From: a virus
DNA length: 46,204 bases
Virus record (IMG/VR): IMGVR_UViG_3300044631_000900
Coordinates: 1-46,204 of that record
Reading direction: 5' to 3' (one strand)
The number at the start of each line of letters is the position of its first letter. Within the stretch, counting starts at the first letter, position 1. Position numbers and translations under genes: made by a program. The notes beneath the pieces are model-generated. The model was not told where the DNA came from, ran no database searches, and saw only the letters and a list, made by a program, of their open reading frames with translations. Shown here piece by piece: positions 33,399 through 43,320 of this stretch.

Positions 33399-36300
33399 TT
33401 ATTCCTCTATCGTCTTTGTCAAGAAGTGACCAGCGTTGATATCTCCGCTAGTGCTACCATTCGCTGTTATATTTATAGGACTTCCATTCGCGGTTAACGA
33501 TAGTTTCACCGTATTTGGAGTAGTATTTACGACATAATAGTTTTGATTATTAGCTAGTTTTTCAATTCTAAGAATGTGTGTTTCTACGGTTGCATTCGAG
33601 TAAACACTTACCGCTTTACCGATAGAGTTTGCAAGCTTTATTGCCGTAGAGTTTGCGCTTCGAATGAAAAACTCGTTACCTTCTGTAAGACCGATAGCAG
33701 CAGATCCACCATTTTTTGTGTACTTTACAACATCACCTCTTCTGAAGAGATTATTTGTTACACTAATCGTATTCGAACTAATTGTATTTGTAACAAACGT
33801 CAATGATACGTTTGCTTCTACAGCTGTGTTCGAAGTGGTGTAAAGAACCAAGTCTCCATTCGCAAACGGATTAATCAGTTTTGTTACAGTGTGCAGTTCG
33901 AGCGTATTACTGATTGCAACAGTATTCAAATTCAGAGCATCTCCGCCTCTTGTTTCAGAGATCTTGATACCTGTCGTATTCGCGAACACTACGTAATAGT
34001 ACTCGTTATTCGATAGACTCGAAGAAGTTCCTACACCAAGTGTTTGTGCTTCTAACGTAGTATATTGTAAATAATCATGTACATTTAGTGGGAATGTGGT
34101 ATAATAAGGATTAGTCCCTAACGATATTAGATCAGTATCATTGTTGACATCCATTACCTTAAACTTGAAACTGACATCTTCAATATCTGTTTCAATTGTA
34201 TCATTTACAGTCGAAACGTCGTCGTTCGAGTTAAATTGAATTTCTTGCCCAGTAGAAATGCTTGTCAAAGCTAGCGCCGCGTTCGCTTCTTCTACGATCA
34301 ATGCAGATCCGAAGAACTTTGTTCCTGCCATATGCATGACTTTCTTGAACATGTCAGAATATCTGTCTACTGAGATCTTCGAAAGAATCTCATATGAATA
34401 CTCTTGGTAATAGTCTCCGTCGTGCACGTAGATATCGTCAGACAAGAATCCTTTCGAGCTTCTGTAATATCCGATTCCAAGGCCATGACCGTCGAGAACA
34501 ATCTTTGCTGTACCAGATCTCAGATTATCTTCTGATACAAAGTCAACGATTTCGGCATTCGAATATGCAAAACCTGAATCGATGACTTGAAGAGCAGTGA
34601 CTTCACCGTCCGATGTCACAACGTTTGCCGTAATATCTGCATTCAAACCGATAGGATATAATTCTGTGATATCTTCAGTCACGCCTATTACGTCAGCTTC
34701 GGCACCGGAGACTTCGCCGATCATTGGCTCATTCGGCAACCAAGTGTTTTCGAATGTGATTCTCTTGGCAAGCATCTGAGAACTGTTACTTGATTTTACA
34801 ATGGCTTTGGCAGTCGATACAATCTCGAAAAGACTTACGCTCGAAACAAGACCATTCGCTGTCGGTACAGTGTATGAAAAGATGATTGAGTTATTGACAA
34901 GCGGAGCATTGTTTCCAGTGACTCTGATATAATTTCCAGTTGTGTTGGAGAAAACTGAAGAGACTGTAGAGTTGACAATGCCACCGGTGCTATTCGTCTG
35001 GAATAGCTTATCTTTTGGTAGGTAGCCTGGAAGAGTTGCGATCGTATGTGATTCACCGCCTGTCGAGTTGGCAGTAATGTTGATTGCAGATCCGCTTAAA
35101 GTAGAAGCTAATTTAAATCCTACGGTGTTCGCAGCAACAACATAGTAAACAGCATTTGCTGTCAAACCGCTGATGGCAGTATTGCCATTCGGAATTCTGT
35201 ATTGAACGATTTGACCATTGGCGAACTCGTTCGTATAGCTACGTAGCTGATGACCAATCAAGTCAGGATTGTAATTTCTAAGGAAGTGCCCATTACTTCC
35301 AGGATTTGCTGCAGTTAAATCGACGTTGGCTCCACCGGCTGTCAATGAAAGTGCTAAGCCAGTGCTATTTGCATAGCGAACATAATACAGAGCATTCGCT
35401 TCGAGACCAGAAACCGCGGCAACATCATCTGTCACAACATATCTGACTTGACTACCGTTGGCAAATAAAGTATTCGCAGTCGCAATCTGAATAAAATCAT
35501 TACTGTTCTGCACGTTAGTGTTTGAGTTAAACTCTGCTACGTTCGAGCTCTGCGTAATATTCACTTTCGCGAGTGTATTTGCTGCTTCGGTTGTGAGAGT
35601 AACACCAGTAGTATTAGAAGTAAGAACGTAGTAGAAGCCGTTGTTCGATAGGCCTGTCACAGCCGTATTCGCATTATCAGTAAAGTAACGAACAAGATCA
35701 TTCGCTGCAAACTCGTTGCCAGTGATTGTAATAAAATCTGTATTCGAGTTGACTTCGTCCGTAGGATTAAACGACGACGTGATGTTACGATAGAAGATAA
35801 ATTCTGATGCGCTGTTGGCTTCGTACTGAGATTGTACAGTAAACGTCTTGGCATCATACGTATTGCTATATGCACCAGAAGAAACTTGCAGATCAAAGAA
35901 TTTCAGATTTGCCTGAGATTGGTTTACTATTTCTCCGACAACAAAGTTTCTCGTTGCATTTTCAAATGTAATCACAAAGTCTTTACGATCGAATCCTGCA
36001 ATATATGGTTGGTGAGCAAGCACAAATGGATCAACGTTATAGTCTTCACCTGGATTGATCTGATTAAGTGATCCAATGATACCGATTTCAAATCTACCAA
36101 ATGTCAAACATGCATATAGATTATCGAGTAAGTTGCCTTGTGGATTCTTTGGAAATCCAAAAGCATCTGAAGAGATAAACTCTGAAGCGAACACCTGATT
36201 CGCTTGTGCAATCGTCGATAATTCTGCCACTGCTGTAATTGCAGTATTCACAAGATTGTTGCCATATACAAGAATATTGCTATTTGCAGGAGTAGAAGTG

Positions 36301-39056
36301 GTGTTTGTGAAACCAAAGTCGCGAATAGGATCCTTGATAAGAAGATTCGTTCCTGTCACATCATATAATGTTGCATGCGCAGTCTTATATAAGAAGTGAC
36401 CAGACTCGTTGGCTCTAGTCGCCGCGAATGCCGGAATATTGAATGATGTATTCGCAAAGCTTTCGCCAGGGAAACTCGTGCTATTAATATGAATGTACTT
36501 GTTCGCAGGACTCGAAAGAATGAGTCCAGTGGTATTTGAGAATGCAACGTAATAAGGTTTACCGCTTTCGAGTCCACTGATTACTGTATTTCCTGCGGCA
36601 ACTTCATATGTAACACTCTCACCTGCAATATAGTAAGTATTAGCATCTGTAATAGTAATAAACCCTGTCGTTGCATTTGCAGCAGTCGAAGGATTAAATG
36701 AAACCTTGCGGATCTGTTGATATACTCTTTGACCTTCATCGAATCCAGTATTCGCTGTTACAGAGAGTTGAAGGCGGCTATAGTCGAGTGTATCTTGACT
36801 GTTGGCGGCAATGAGATCTGTACCAATGAAGATGACTTCTGTTTCACCAATCGTACCTACACCAAATCCAGCGCCTGTTCCAAAACTAATCGATGATATA
36901 TTTGCGGTGGTATTTGAAAGCGGAGCAACGATCTTCGAAGGGAATGAACGAACATAGTCGCCACCGGTAATGTCGAGCGAATAAGATGTAATCTTAAAGT
37001 TATCTGCGTTTGCAGCGGTGTATACCGTATCTGTTTCGTTCCAGTATCCTTTACGAGAAAGAAATGTTAACGTTCCGCTGTTTGATCCAGAAGCATAGTT
37101 AGCAGTGATTACAGTACCTTCAGCAACAATCGCATTCGCGCTGTTGTAGATGTAGATGTTATTCGCAAAGGTAACGTTATTCGAAGAGCATTCATCAAAC
37201 GCAATGACATGGACTTGCTTCTTAATGTCATATAAACCAGCGTTTAGATTCACATAACTGACGTTCGCAAAGATTTGATTGTTGGTTTGATTGATAAGCT
37301 TATACGTTAAACCGTAGTTATGAGCATTTCCAGTCGCGTTTGCCGATGCGTTTGCAGAAAGTATAAGAGAAGTTGAATTGGTTACACTGACTACGTTACC
37401 AATCGACGTGTTGCCTGTGACATAAAGTGTAGAGTTGATGTAGTTGTTATTAAAAGCAGTGGATGTTCCAGTGACTACATTGCTGGTAGTAGATGTAGTG
37501 ATTGTGCCTGTTCCAACTTTGTAATCCCAATCCGCCATCCGCTTACTGTTTTTGAAAGCACCACGAGCATTGGCAAGAGTAAGTTGAACTTCACCTTCGA
37601 GCTGGATCACATTTGCCACTGTACCAGAAGCAGTAATATATCCTGCATTCTGTTGCTGTACGACATCACCTACCATAAATGTAGAAGAAGGCGCAGTAAT
37701 AATAACAGCATAATCTGTCGGTATGTTCATGAACTTACCAGACATTGACTTGTCTGTCAGTGTACTTGCTGTAAAGCTTGTTCCTGTGTTATTCGTTCCG
37801 GTATAATAGGTAGCAGATGGAACGAATACGCCTGAAGTATGTGATATCGAGATAAAACCGTTTGTATTCGAAGAACGTGCAACTTCGAGTACTCTTCCTT
37901 GTGCAGCAAGCATGCCATTTGCCGCGTAACGATATACAGTATTTCCTACAGAAACGTTTGATGTGGCCGCACTGTATCCGATATTGACTACAGGTTGAAC
38001 ACCACGTTCGAACAGTCGATAGTAATTTTCAGCAGTAAAATCTGCAGTGACTTCATTCAGGTTTAATACTTTCTCAGAGACAATCGATTCTGTGTTGAGA
38101 GTATATCCATATCCGCCGTCTATAAAAATGAAATCTACGAGACCAGCAGCCGAATTCGTAGATTCTACTCTTGCTAAACCGCCGAGCCCACGATCGCTGT
38201 TCGTAAATCTTACGATGTCTCCGACAGTAAAGTCTCGGCCGCGTGTCTGAACTGTAACTCTTTTTACAGATCCTACGAGTTTCGATCTTTTGGTAATATC
38301 GAATACGGGTTCATTATTAATATTGAGACCAACCACTTCGCCGTTACGAAATTCGCCTTGTCTTCCAGAAATATAAAGTAGATTAACGAAACCTTTACCA
38401 ACTCTTCTACGAATGTACTTCTCAACGAAAGCTTTGGCGCCTGAAAGCTGGCCCACAACTTGCTTTCCGACATAGTCGATATTATAGATTGAGTATCCGA
38501 TTTCAAGATATTCTGGTTTCTCGTACACACCATCTGAAAGACGAAAGATCTTTTCTGCAGGATATTGTACTTCAGCAGCCGTACCATATACAAGCTTAAA
38601 GAAGAGATCAACTGCGCGCTCTGTACCCTTAGCACGATATAAATCAAGGGAGTTTTTAACAAGAAGCTTCTTATTCGTAGCAGTATCAAACTGAATGTTC
38701 TTCAGATACTTCTCTTTAAAGTGAACAATAAAGTCATCTGTTGTACTATCAATGTCGCGATAGTCTGGCAACCGGCGGGCGTGATAAAGTGGATTGGCAT
38801 CAATTGGTTGATATCGAGTGATACTCGACATATATGTTGAGTTGGCAAGTTGATTAGCAGTGACTTCTATAATATCGTTATTCGAAGCGATATACTGAGT
38901 AACAGTATTGCCAGAATAGTTAACATATGTTCCAGAGTTTTCAAGCCACTCATAGTAGGCTTTCACGAACGCAATGAAGTTCTCTCCCTCTTCTTGGTAA
39001 AAAGAAGGAAATTGACTCTGAATTAACGGAGATATTCTTTTTTCTATATTCTTCAT
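33399..39056 (-). CDS. 7: Baseplate wedge protein gp7, enlarged
   Basis: 1885 residues; T4 gp7 has 1032. The N-terminus KRISPLIQSQFPSFYQEEGE, with FVKAYYEWLE and SLDLYRAKGTERAVDLFFKL, is the conserved gp7 start of marine T4-like phages. KIFRLSDGVYEKPEYLEIGY and the RGRDFTVGDIVRF segment follow. The enlarged centre and C-terminus hold six or so ~60-residue beta repeats of the type GLTANAVYYVVAANTVGFKL. The conserved C-terminal-type FKKVMHMAGTKFFGSALI segment is at about 1570-1590. Gp7 is the wedge scaffold bridging gp6 to gp8 and gp10. It sits between gp6 and gp8 in the T4 order. Confidence 0.85.
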   Translation of the reverse strand: MKNIEKRISPLIQSQFPSFYQEEGENFIAFVKAYYEWLENSGTYVNYSGNTVTQYIASNNDIIEVTANQLANSTYMSSITRYQPIDANPLYHARRLPDYRDIDSTTDDFIVHFKEKYLKNIQFDTATNKKLLVKNSLDLYRAKGTERAVDLFFKLVYGTAAEVQYPAEKIFRLSDGVYEKPEYLEIGYSIYNIDYVGKQVVGQLSGAKAFVEKYIRRRVGKGFVNLLYISGRQGEFRNGEVVGLNINNEPVFDITKRSKLVGSVKRVTVQTRGRDFTVGDIVRFTNSDRGLGGLARVESTNSAAGLVDFIFIDGGYGYTLNTESIVSEKVLNLNEVTADFTAENYYRLFERGVQPVVNIGYSAATSNVSVGNTVYRYAANGMLAAQGRVLEVARSSNTNGFISISHTSGVFVPSATYYTGTNNTGTSFTASTLTDKSMSGKFMNIPTDYAVIITAPSSTFMVGDVVQQQNAGYITASGTVANVIQLEGEVQLTLANARGAFKNSKRMADWDYKVGTGTITTSTTSNVVTGTSTAFNNNYINSTLYVTGNTSIGNVVSVTNSTSLILSANASANATGNAHNYGLTYKLINQTNNQIFANVSYVNLNAGLYDIKKQVHVIAFDECSSNNVTFANNIYIYNSANAIVAEGTVITANYASGSNSGTLTFLSRKGYWNETDTVYTAANADNFKITSYSLDITGGDYVRSFPSKIVAPLSNTTANISSISFGTGAGFGVGTIGETEVIFIGTDLIAANSQDTLDYSRLQLSVTANTGFDEGQRVYQQIRKVSFNPSTAANATTGFITITDANTYYIAGESVTYEVAAGNTVISGLESGKPYYVAFSNTTGLILSSPANKYIHINSTSFPGESFANTSFNIPAFAATRANESGHFLYKTAHATLYDVTGTNLLIKDPIRDFGFTNTTSTPANSNILVYGNNLVNTAITAVAELSTIAQANQVFASEFISSDAFGFPKNPQGNLLDNLYACLTFGRFEIGIIGSLNQINPGEDYNVDPFVLAHQPYIAGFDRKDFVITFENATRNFVVGEIVNQSQANLKFFDLQVSSGAYSNTYDAKTFTVQSQYEANSASEFIFYRNITSSFNPTDEVNSNTDFITITGNEFAANDLVRYFTDNANTAVTGLSNNGFYYVLTSNTTGVTLTTEAANTLAKVNITQSSNVAEFNSNTNVQNSNDFIQIATANTLFANGSQVRYVVTDDVAAVSGLEANALYYVRYANSTGLALSLTAGGANVDLTAANPGSNGHFLRNYNPDLIGHQLRSYTNEFANGQIVQYRIPNGNTAISGLTANAVYYVVAANTVGFKLASTLSGSAINITANSTGGESHTIATLPGYLPKDKLFQTNSTGGIVNSTVSSVFSNTTGNYIRVTGNNAPLVNNSIIFSYTVPTANGLVSSVSLFEIVSTAKAIVKSSNSSQMLAKRITFENTWLPNEPMIGEVSGAEADVIGVTEDITELYPIGLNADITANVVTSDGEVTALQVIDSGFAYSNAEIVDFVSEDNLRSGTAKIVLDGHGLGIGYYRSSKGFLSDDIYVHDGDYYQEYSYEILSKISVDRYSDMFKKVMHMAGTKFFGSALIVEEANAALALTSISTGQEIQFNSNDDVSTVNDTIETDIEDVSFKFKVMDVNNDTDLISLGTNPYYTTFPLNVHDYLQYTTLEAQTLGVGTSSSLSNNEYYYVVFANTTGIKISETRGGDALNLNTVAISNTLELHTVTKLINPFANGDLVLYTTSNTAVEANVSLTFVTNTISSNTISVTNNLFRRGDVVKYTKNGGSAAIGLTEGNEFFIRSANSTAIKLANSIGKAVSVYSNATVETHILRIEKLANNQNYYVVNTTPNTVKLSLTANGSPINITANGSTSGDINAGHFLTKTIEE
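33470..33477 (-). promoter_or_regulatory. T4-type late promoter (TATAAATA)
   Basis: Exact TATAAATA on the minus strand, inside the 3' end of gene 7, about 72 bases before the gp8 start. It could give gp8 and the peripheral genes their own late transcript; chance occurrence is possible. Confidence 0.45.
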
Positions 39057-40936
39057 TATTCTCTGATCTGTTCAATTGTGACGTCGACGTCATTTTCAAG
39101 AATATTAAGTATCACGTTCTGAGAAGAAGTGATGTCAAGAGTACGCGGCTTGGCATAGATTTTTAAAGAAGTGCCAGTGTAATTAGTAATATTAAAGTTG
39201 TTGATTCTGACGATACCAGTATCATAGTCAACTGTACCAATATCAAGAATGGTTCTATGTTGTGTTCCAGAAGTATTGATGATACGCATGATACCATCAC
39301 CGTTATCTTCAAGACGACAGTTTGGCAAACCATTATAAGTGAATGTCGAAGAACTTACGACATGAATATCACCGATTAAGTGTTCTGCACCTTTGCCTGG
39401 AACATCGTTCTTTAATGGATTTTTAAAGTCAATCGTTACATTCTGACCAGAAGAAATTACACCTGAAGTCGCCAATGATACAAGCGAACCAGATGTTGAC
39501 GTAGGAGTAGAAGTCACTGTCGTGCTCAGCACCGGAGTGAGATACTTGACGAGTTCAATTTGAGTTTCGTTACTAATGATACTATTTTCTGCGGCATCGA
39601 CATCACGAATAAATCTTGAGTAGCGCAGTGTACGACCAAAGTTATTTAGATTCGTAGAAGCGTGTGTCAGAATAGAATCTATAACGTTCGTACGAATATC
39701 TTCTGGATTTAAACCGGTAAGATTGATATTGTACTTGATATTTGTATTGACATATAAATATGTGTAATCAGGAGAAACAAAGAGTGGCTCAATCGCCACA
39801 GAAGAACGTGATCTTAAGAATTTCTTATATTCTGCTTCTTTAATCTTTGGAAGACCGTCGACTTCATCAAGATCGATCGACAAGAAAATTCTGCCATACT
39901 GGGGAGGATTTGCATCTTCTCCGCCATATGCAACCACTGCATTGATTTCAGGAAAGTTTGCTTTGAGTAGATTCTCATAGTCTTCAGAAGTCACAGCACG
40001 TTCTTGTGTAGTAAATGCACGAGGAGCATTGTACTTAATCGAGCTCAGATCTTCTGCAACAGCTCCGTCGGCCGAAGCAGTAATCGTTTCAATTACAATG
40101 TTTGCTTCATTATCGATGCGTGCAGTATTAATAAACTTAAATGCGCCATTCGGAAGTTCTCCGTTGCATGATCGATATTCAATGATACACGCAGAGTTGT
40201 TCTTTGGTTTTCTTCCAACAACTCCGTCACCAAAGACGACTTCGTATGTGTCACCAATTCCCGGTTGTAAGAAAAAGACCTTTGCGTTTTCATCATGACC
40301 AAAAAGAGACGTCGCTCTCTTGTAAGTTTGAATAGTCGTGCCGTTATCTTCAAAGACCGTAACTAATACGCTTTCAAGATCAACTCTTTTATTACTAATC
40401 TTATACACAAGAGGATTAGCATAATTTATTGTATAGGTATCGCTGAGGTAGCTACCTTCGTATACTCGAATCGGCTCGCTCTCATATATAAGATTTGATC
40501 CTGAAGGAGTTCTCTTTGTAATAACATAATTTTCAGTAGTGCTAAAGTTATAAGTGAAATCATCAACACGCGAAGTAAATGATGTTCCCTTTGGAATAAC
40601 GATCGATCTCTTTGCCGTATCTGTCGAAGTAATTACCAGTTGAATGACAGCCGAAGATGATCGAAACGATCTCGGAAGATAGTTTAATTCTTTGGCATGA
40701 GAAATAACGCTGTCACGTAACTTCGCCGAATCAAGAAACATCTCGTTGCTGACCATGTTGAGATAGAACGCGTTCTGATAAGTGTTATATGAAAGCACGT
40801 CGAGAAGAACCGAAAGGTTGCTTCCGTCGAAGTCGTAATCTTTAAATCGATCTTGTGATTTCAGAAATGTCTTCAACGAGTCTTTATAGGAATCGAAGTC
40901 TAACTGTGTAAGGACTATACTGGAATTTGCTGCCAT
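39056..40936 (-). CDS. 6: Baseplate wedge protein gp6
   Basis: 626 residues; T4 gp6 has 660. The N-terminal part LTQLDFDSYKDSLKTFLKSQ, then DYDFDGSNLSVLLDVLSYNT and NMVSNEMFLDSAKLRDSVIS, is characteristic of gp6. The core contains VVFGDGVVGRKPKNN and the baseplate-J-like RAFTTQERAVTSEDYENLL. The C-terminus carries TLDITSSQNVILNILENDVD. Gp6 forms the continuous ring around the hub in T4 and binds gp25 and gp53 to make the core bundle. It overlaps gp25 and gp7 by TAATG on each side. Confidence 0.9.
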   Translation of the reverse strand: MAANSSIVLTQLDFDSYKDSLKTFLKSQDRFKDYDFDGSNLSVLLDVLSYNTYQNAFYLNMVSNEMFLDSAKLRDSVISHAKELNYLPRSFRSSSAVIQLVITSTDTAKRSIVIPKGTSFTSRVDDFTYNFSTTENYVITKRTPSGSNLIYESEPIRVYEGSYLSDTYTINYANPLVYKISNKRVDLESVLVTVFEDNGTTIQTYKRATSLFGHDENAKVFFLQPGIGDTYEVVFGDGVVGRKPKNNSACIIEYRSCNGELPNGAFKFINTARIDNEANIVIETITASADGAVAEDLSSIKYNAPRAFTTQERAVTSEDYENLLKANFPEINAVVAYGGEDANPPQYGRIFLSIDLDEVDGLPKIKEAEYKKFLRSRSSVAIEPLFVSPDYTYLYVNTNIKYNINLTGLNPEDIRTNVIDSILTHASTNLNNFGRTLRYSRFIRDVDAAENSIISNETQIELVKYLTPVLSTTVTSTPTSTSGSLVSLATSGVISSGQNVTIDFKNPLKNDVPGKGAEHLIGDIHVVSSSTFTYNGLPNCRLEDNGDGIMRIINTSGTQHRTILDIGTVDYDTGIVRINNFNITNYTGTSLKIYAKPRTLDITSSQNVILNILENDVDVTIEQIRE

Positions 40937-41364
40937 TATCTTACTCTATAAAGGGTGAGTTGAAGTGTCTGCGGATTAGCATTATTTATTATCTCATAAT
41001 AGACTGATACTTCATAAGAATGCGCAAACTCATTTGATACTACTAAGACATCAATGATTCGAGCTCGCTGTTCGTATTTGGTAATCGAATCGAACACGGC
41101 ATCTTTGATAAGATCTGAAGTCATCACAGAAATATCTTCGAATAAGAATCGACGAAGACCACCACCAAATTCTGGATTAAACAATCGTTCTTTGGTATTT
41201 GTCTGTAAGATATTTCTCATCGATCTTCTGACAGCCTGTTCGTCAGTGTGAAGAGCGAGTCTCTTGTTCTGAGGATGTATGTTAAAGTTATTATAAAAGT
41301 CGGTGAACACAGGATCACGCTGTGTTGTTTTCCTCGTTGTCAGTGCATCTATTCTGTCTGCCAT
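40936..41364 (-). CDS. 25: Baseplate wedge protein gp25
   Basis: 142 residues, near the T4 length of 132. The N-terminal QRDPVFTDFYNNFNIHPQNK, with RLALHTDEQAVRRSMRNILQ, precedes the conserved KERLFNPEFGGGLRRFLFE. This is the GPW_gp25 (PF04965) signature also found in type VI TssE. A beta ending (HSYEVSVYYEIINN) follows. Gp25 is the sheath-initiating wedge component that binds gp6 and gp53. A late promoter candidate lies 21 bases upstream. Confidence 0.93.
   Translation of the reverse strand: MADRIDALTTRKTTQRDPVFTDFYNNFNIHPQNKRLALHTDEQAVRRSMRNILQTNTKERLFNPEFGGGLRRFLFEDISVMTSDLIKDAVFDSITKYEQRARIIDVLVVSNEFAHSYEVSVYYEIINNANPQTLQLTLYRVR
40983..40990 (-). promoter_or_regulatory. Possible T4-type late promoter (AATAAATA)
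   Basis: AATAAATA on the minus strand in the 3' end of gene 25, 47 bases before the gp6 start. It fits the NATAAATA pattern, but it encodes Ile-Asn-Asn, so chance is likely. Confidence 0.2.
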
Positions 41365-41384
41365 ATTACCCTACTACTTTATCT

Positions 41385-41392
41385 TATTTATA
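41385..41392 (-). promoter_or_regulatory. T4-type late promoter (TATAAATA)
   Basis: Exact TATAAATA on the minus strand in the 32-base gap before gene 25, 21 bases from its ATG. Location in one of the few non-coding gaps and an exact match make it the most convincing promoter here. Confidence 0.65.
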
Positions 41393-41396
41393 ATGA

Positions 41397-41972
41397 TTAT
41401 ATGATGGTTTCTAGTATCTCATAGTTTTCGATGTCGACATTTGCAACATCGTCAGAGAGAAGCCCAACCTGGCCAGTAAAGGCAAAGTTTTGATAATCTT
41501 CGTTGCTACCAATCGCATCTAATCCTGGACCAGCCGAACGAGTAAAATCATATCGTATCATTACAAATGTAGATTTATTCGTTTCAATATAAGAAAGAAG
41601 CTTGTTGTTGCCATCATACACAAAATCAGTCAAAATCATATCACAATCTTCGTACGAAACAACTGTTCCGACCTCAAACGTATCGTTGACTTCGTGTCTG
41701 AAAGGATACCAATCATCAACAACAACATCATGATCTGTTGCAAACACATAAACTGCACATAACAATAAATCATCAACACAATTTTGTTCGCATCGTACGA
41801 AAGTCGGCATATACCAATCGTCAATTTCAACCGTGGTGACTCCAGGTTCTGGCACAGTAAATCGTATTGCGATTGGTGGGCTTAGATCCCCATAAGAAAC
41901 TGTTGGAACTGTCGGTTCGCTAACATCTGAAAAGAAATATCCATTTTCTGATACTGAATATTGATCTAACAT
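41397..41972 (-). CDS. Acidic hypothetical structural protein
   Basis: 191 residues, strongly acidic and beta-type. YGDLSPPIAIRFTVPEPGVT lies at about 27-46. A VRCEQNCVDDLLLCAVYVFA segment with three Cys follows. The centre has two DDWY motifs (EIDDWYMP and VVDDWYPF). I do not recognise a family. It sits between the hydrophobic 443-residue protein and gp25 in the baseplate operon, so a virion or baseplate role is likely by position. A late-type promoter separates it from gene 25. Confidence 0.6.
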   Translation of the reverse strand: MLDQYSVSENGYFFSDVSEPTVPTVSYGDLSPPIAIRFTVPEPGVTTVEIDDWYMPTFVRCEQNCVDDLLLCAVYVFATDHDVVVDDWYPFRHEVNDTFEVGTVVSYEDCDMILTDFVYDGNNKLLSYIETNKSTFVMIRYDFTRSAGPGLDAIGSNEDYQNFAFTGQVGLLSDDVANVDIENYEILETII

Positions 41973-41988
41973 GTTAGACTAATCCACT

Positions 41989-43320
41989 TCACACGGTTGC
42001 AGAAGCGGGCTGAGCCCATTTTGGCAGATTGTCTGGATTCGGTTCTAACCCGTACTTCGTTCTACGTATCTCGATGCAATTCGGAATGAATTTTAAGATC
42101 GCATCTGGAATACCAAATATCGGTTTTAAAATGATATTTAAAACCTGACAAATCGATACTTTGCCGCGACAGATGTCAATAATCAGTTTGATTGTGTCGA
42201 GGATTTTGCCTACGATTGGAAACTGCTGTAGAATCCAACCTGGAGCTTTGAGTATGATATCATGTATCTTGGCAATCAAATCTGTCTGAAAGAACTTCTT
42301 AATCTTTTCCATGGCGTCTTCGAACGCATCTTCAATTCGATGCCACAATTCTTCTTTTGAATGAATCGTTTCTTTCTTCTTACGTTCTTCGTTATCGAAA
42401 CCAATTAAATTGCCTAAGGTTCCGAAGAGCGGGATCGGCAAGTTCAAGACAAAGTCTATGAGTTCTTGGAGTAACTTCTCTCCAAAGTCTTCGATAGCTT
42501 TACCTGATAAGACGTCTTCTTTTGCCTTCTTAATACGTTTCTTAAAATCTTCATACTTCAGTTTTAATTGCGCTTTAATAGGCTTCGTAGGATCGATGAA
42601 TACTCCAATCTTTTCAATGATTGGACCAATAATAGGAATCTTAGTCAGTAAGCCGATCAATGCATTGATGCAGGCGGCAATAAAATCGCTCAGCAGTTCT
42701 TTCATCCATGCCAAAGCTTTCTGCCAAAATTCTTCGGCTTCATGCTCAGGACTCTTAATACCCAGAGTTCCGTCGTATTTGCCATCACCAAAAAACTTTC
42801 GAACCGATTCGATGTCTTCGGCAATTGCAGCTTTGATCTTGACTTTACCTTCCTTCGTAAACAAATCGTTGATTACTGGCTGATAACGAACAGGATTACC
42901 AGCTTCGTCGACGAGTGTTACAGCCGTAATGAATGGAATCGGGGTAGTAAGTGGATTTGGAATTCCAAGAATATCAACAATCTTGAGTAGTGCGTCGACG
43001 ATCCTCTTCTGAAACCATACGTCGATCTCTTTTAAAAACTCGCGGACCTTATACTTCATCTCTTGTTCTTTTGACTTGATCTTCTTAAAGACGTCAGTCA
43101 TCAGAATACCAGTAATATCATCGACTAGCTTTTCCATGTCTCGAATAGCTTCGATGAGTTCTTTGCCGCACTCGTCTTGAATAAACTTTGCTTGTAACTT
43201 CAGTTGGCTAATGATCTTTGCAATGCCTACGAAATAGTCTTCCATTTGACGGAAAGATATTTGCCCGTTAGGACCACATTCTAAATTAGGAACTTCAGGA
43301 ACATAGACTATCGGTCTCAT
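41989..43320 (-). CDS. Lys-rich helical virion protein with hydrophobic segments
   Basis: 443 residues. The N-terminal half is helical and charged (QMEDYFVGIAKIISQLKLQA to KSKEQEMKYKVREFLKEIDV). The middle and end have four hydrophobic or amphipathic segments: near 215-237 (LIGLLTKIPIIGPIIEKIG), 290-310 (FVLNLPIPLFGTLGNLIGF), 362-385 (WILQQFPIVGKILDTIKLII) and 395-420 (ILKPIFGIPDAILKFIPN). Repeated IPxxG-type turns punctuate them. I do not know a family. It overlaps gp5 by ATGA, so it is coupled to the spike. A hub, tape or membrane-active role is possible, but this is inference. Confidence 0.65.
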   Translation of the reverse strand: MRPIVYVPEVPNLECGPNGQISFRQMEDYFVGIAKIISQLKLQAKFIQDECGKELIEAIRDMEKLVDDITGILMTDVFKKIKSKEQEMKYKVREFLKEIDVWFQKRIVDALLKIVDILGIPNPLTTPIPFITAVTLVDEAGNPVRYQPVINDLFTKEGKVKIKAAIAEDIESVRKFFGDGKYDGTLGIKSPEHEAEEFWQKALAWMKELLSDFIAACINALIGLLTKIPIIGPIIEKIGVFIDPTKPIKAQLKLKYEDFKKRIKKAKEDVLSGKAIEDFGEKLLQELIDFVLNLPIPLFGTLGNLIGFDNEERKKKETIHSKEELWHRIEDAFEDAMEKIKKFFQTDLIAKIHDIILKAPGWILQQFPIVGKILDTIKLIIDICRGKVSICQVLNIILKPIFGIPDAILKFIPNCIEIRRTKYGLEPNPDNLPKWAQPASATV

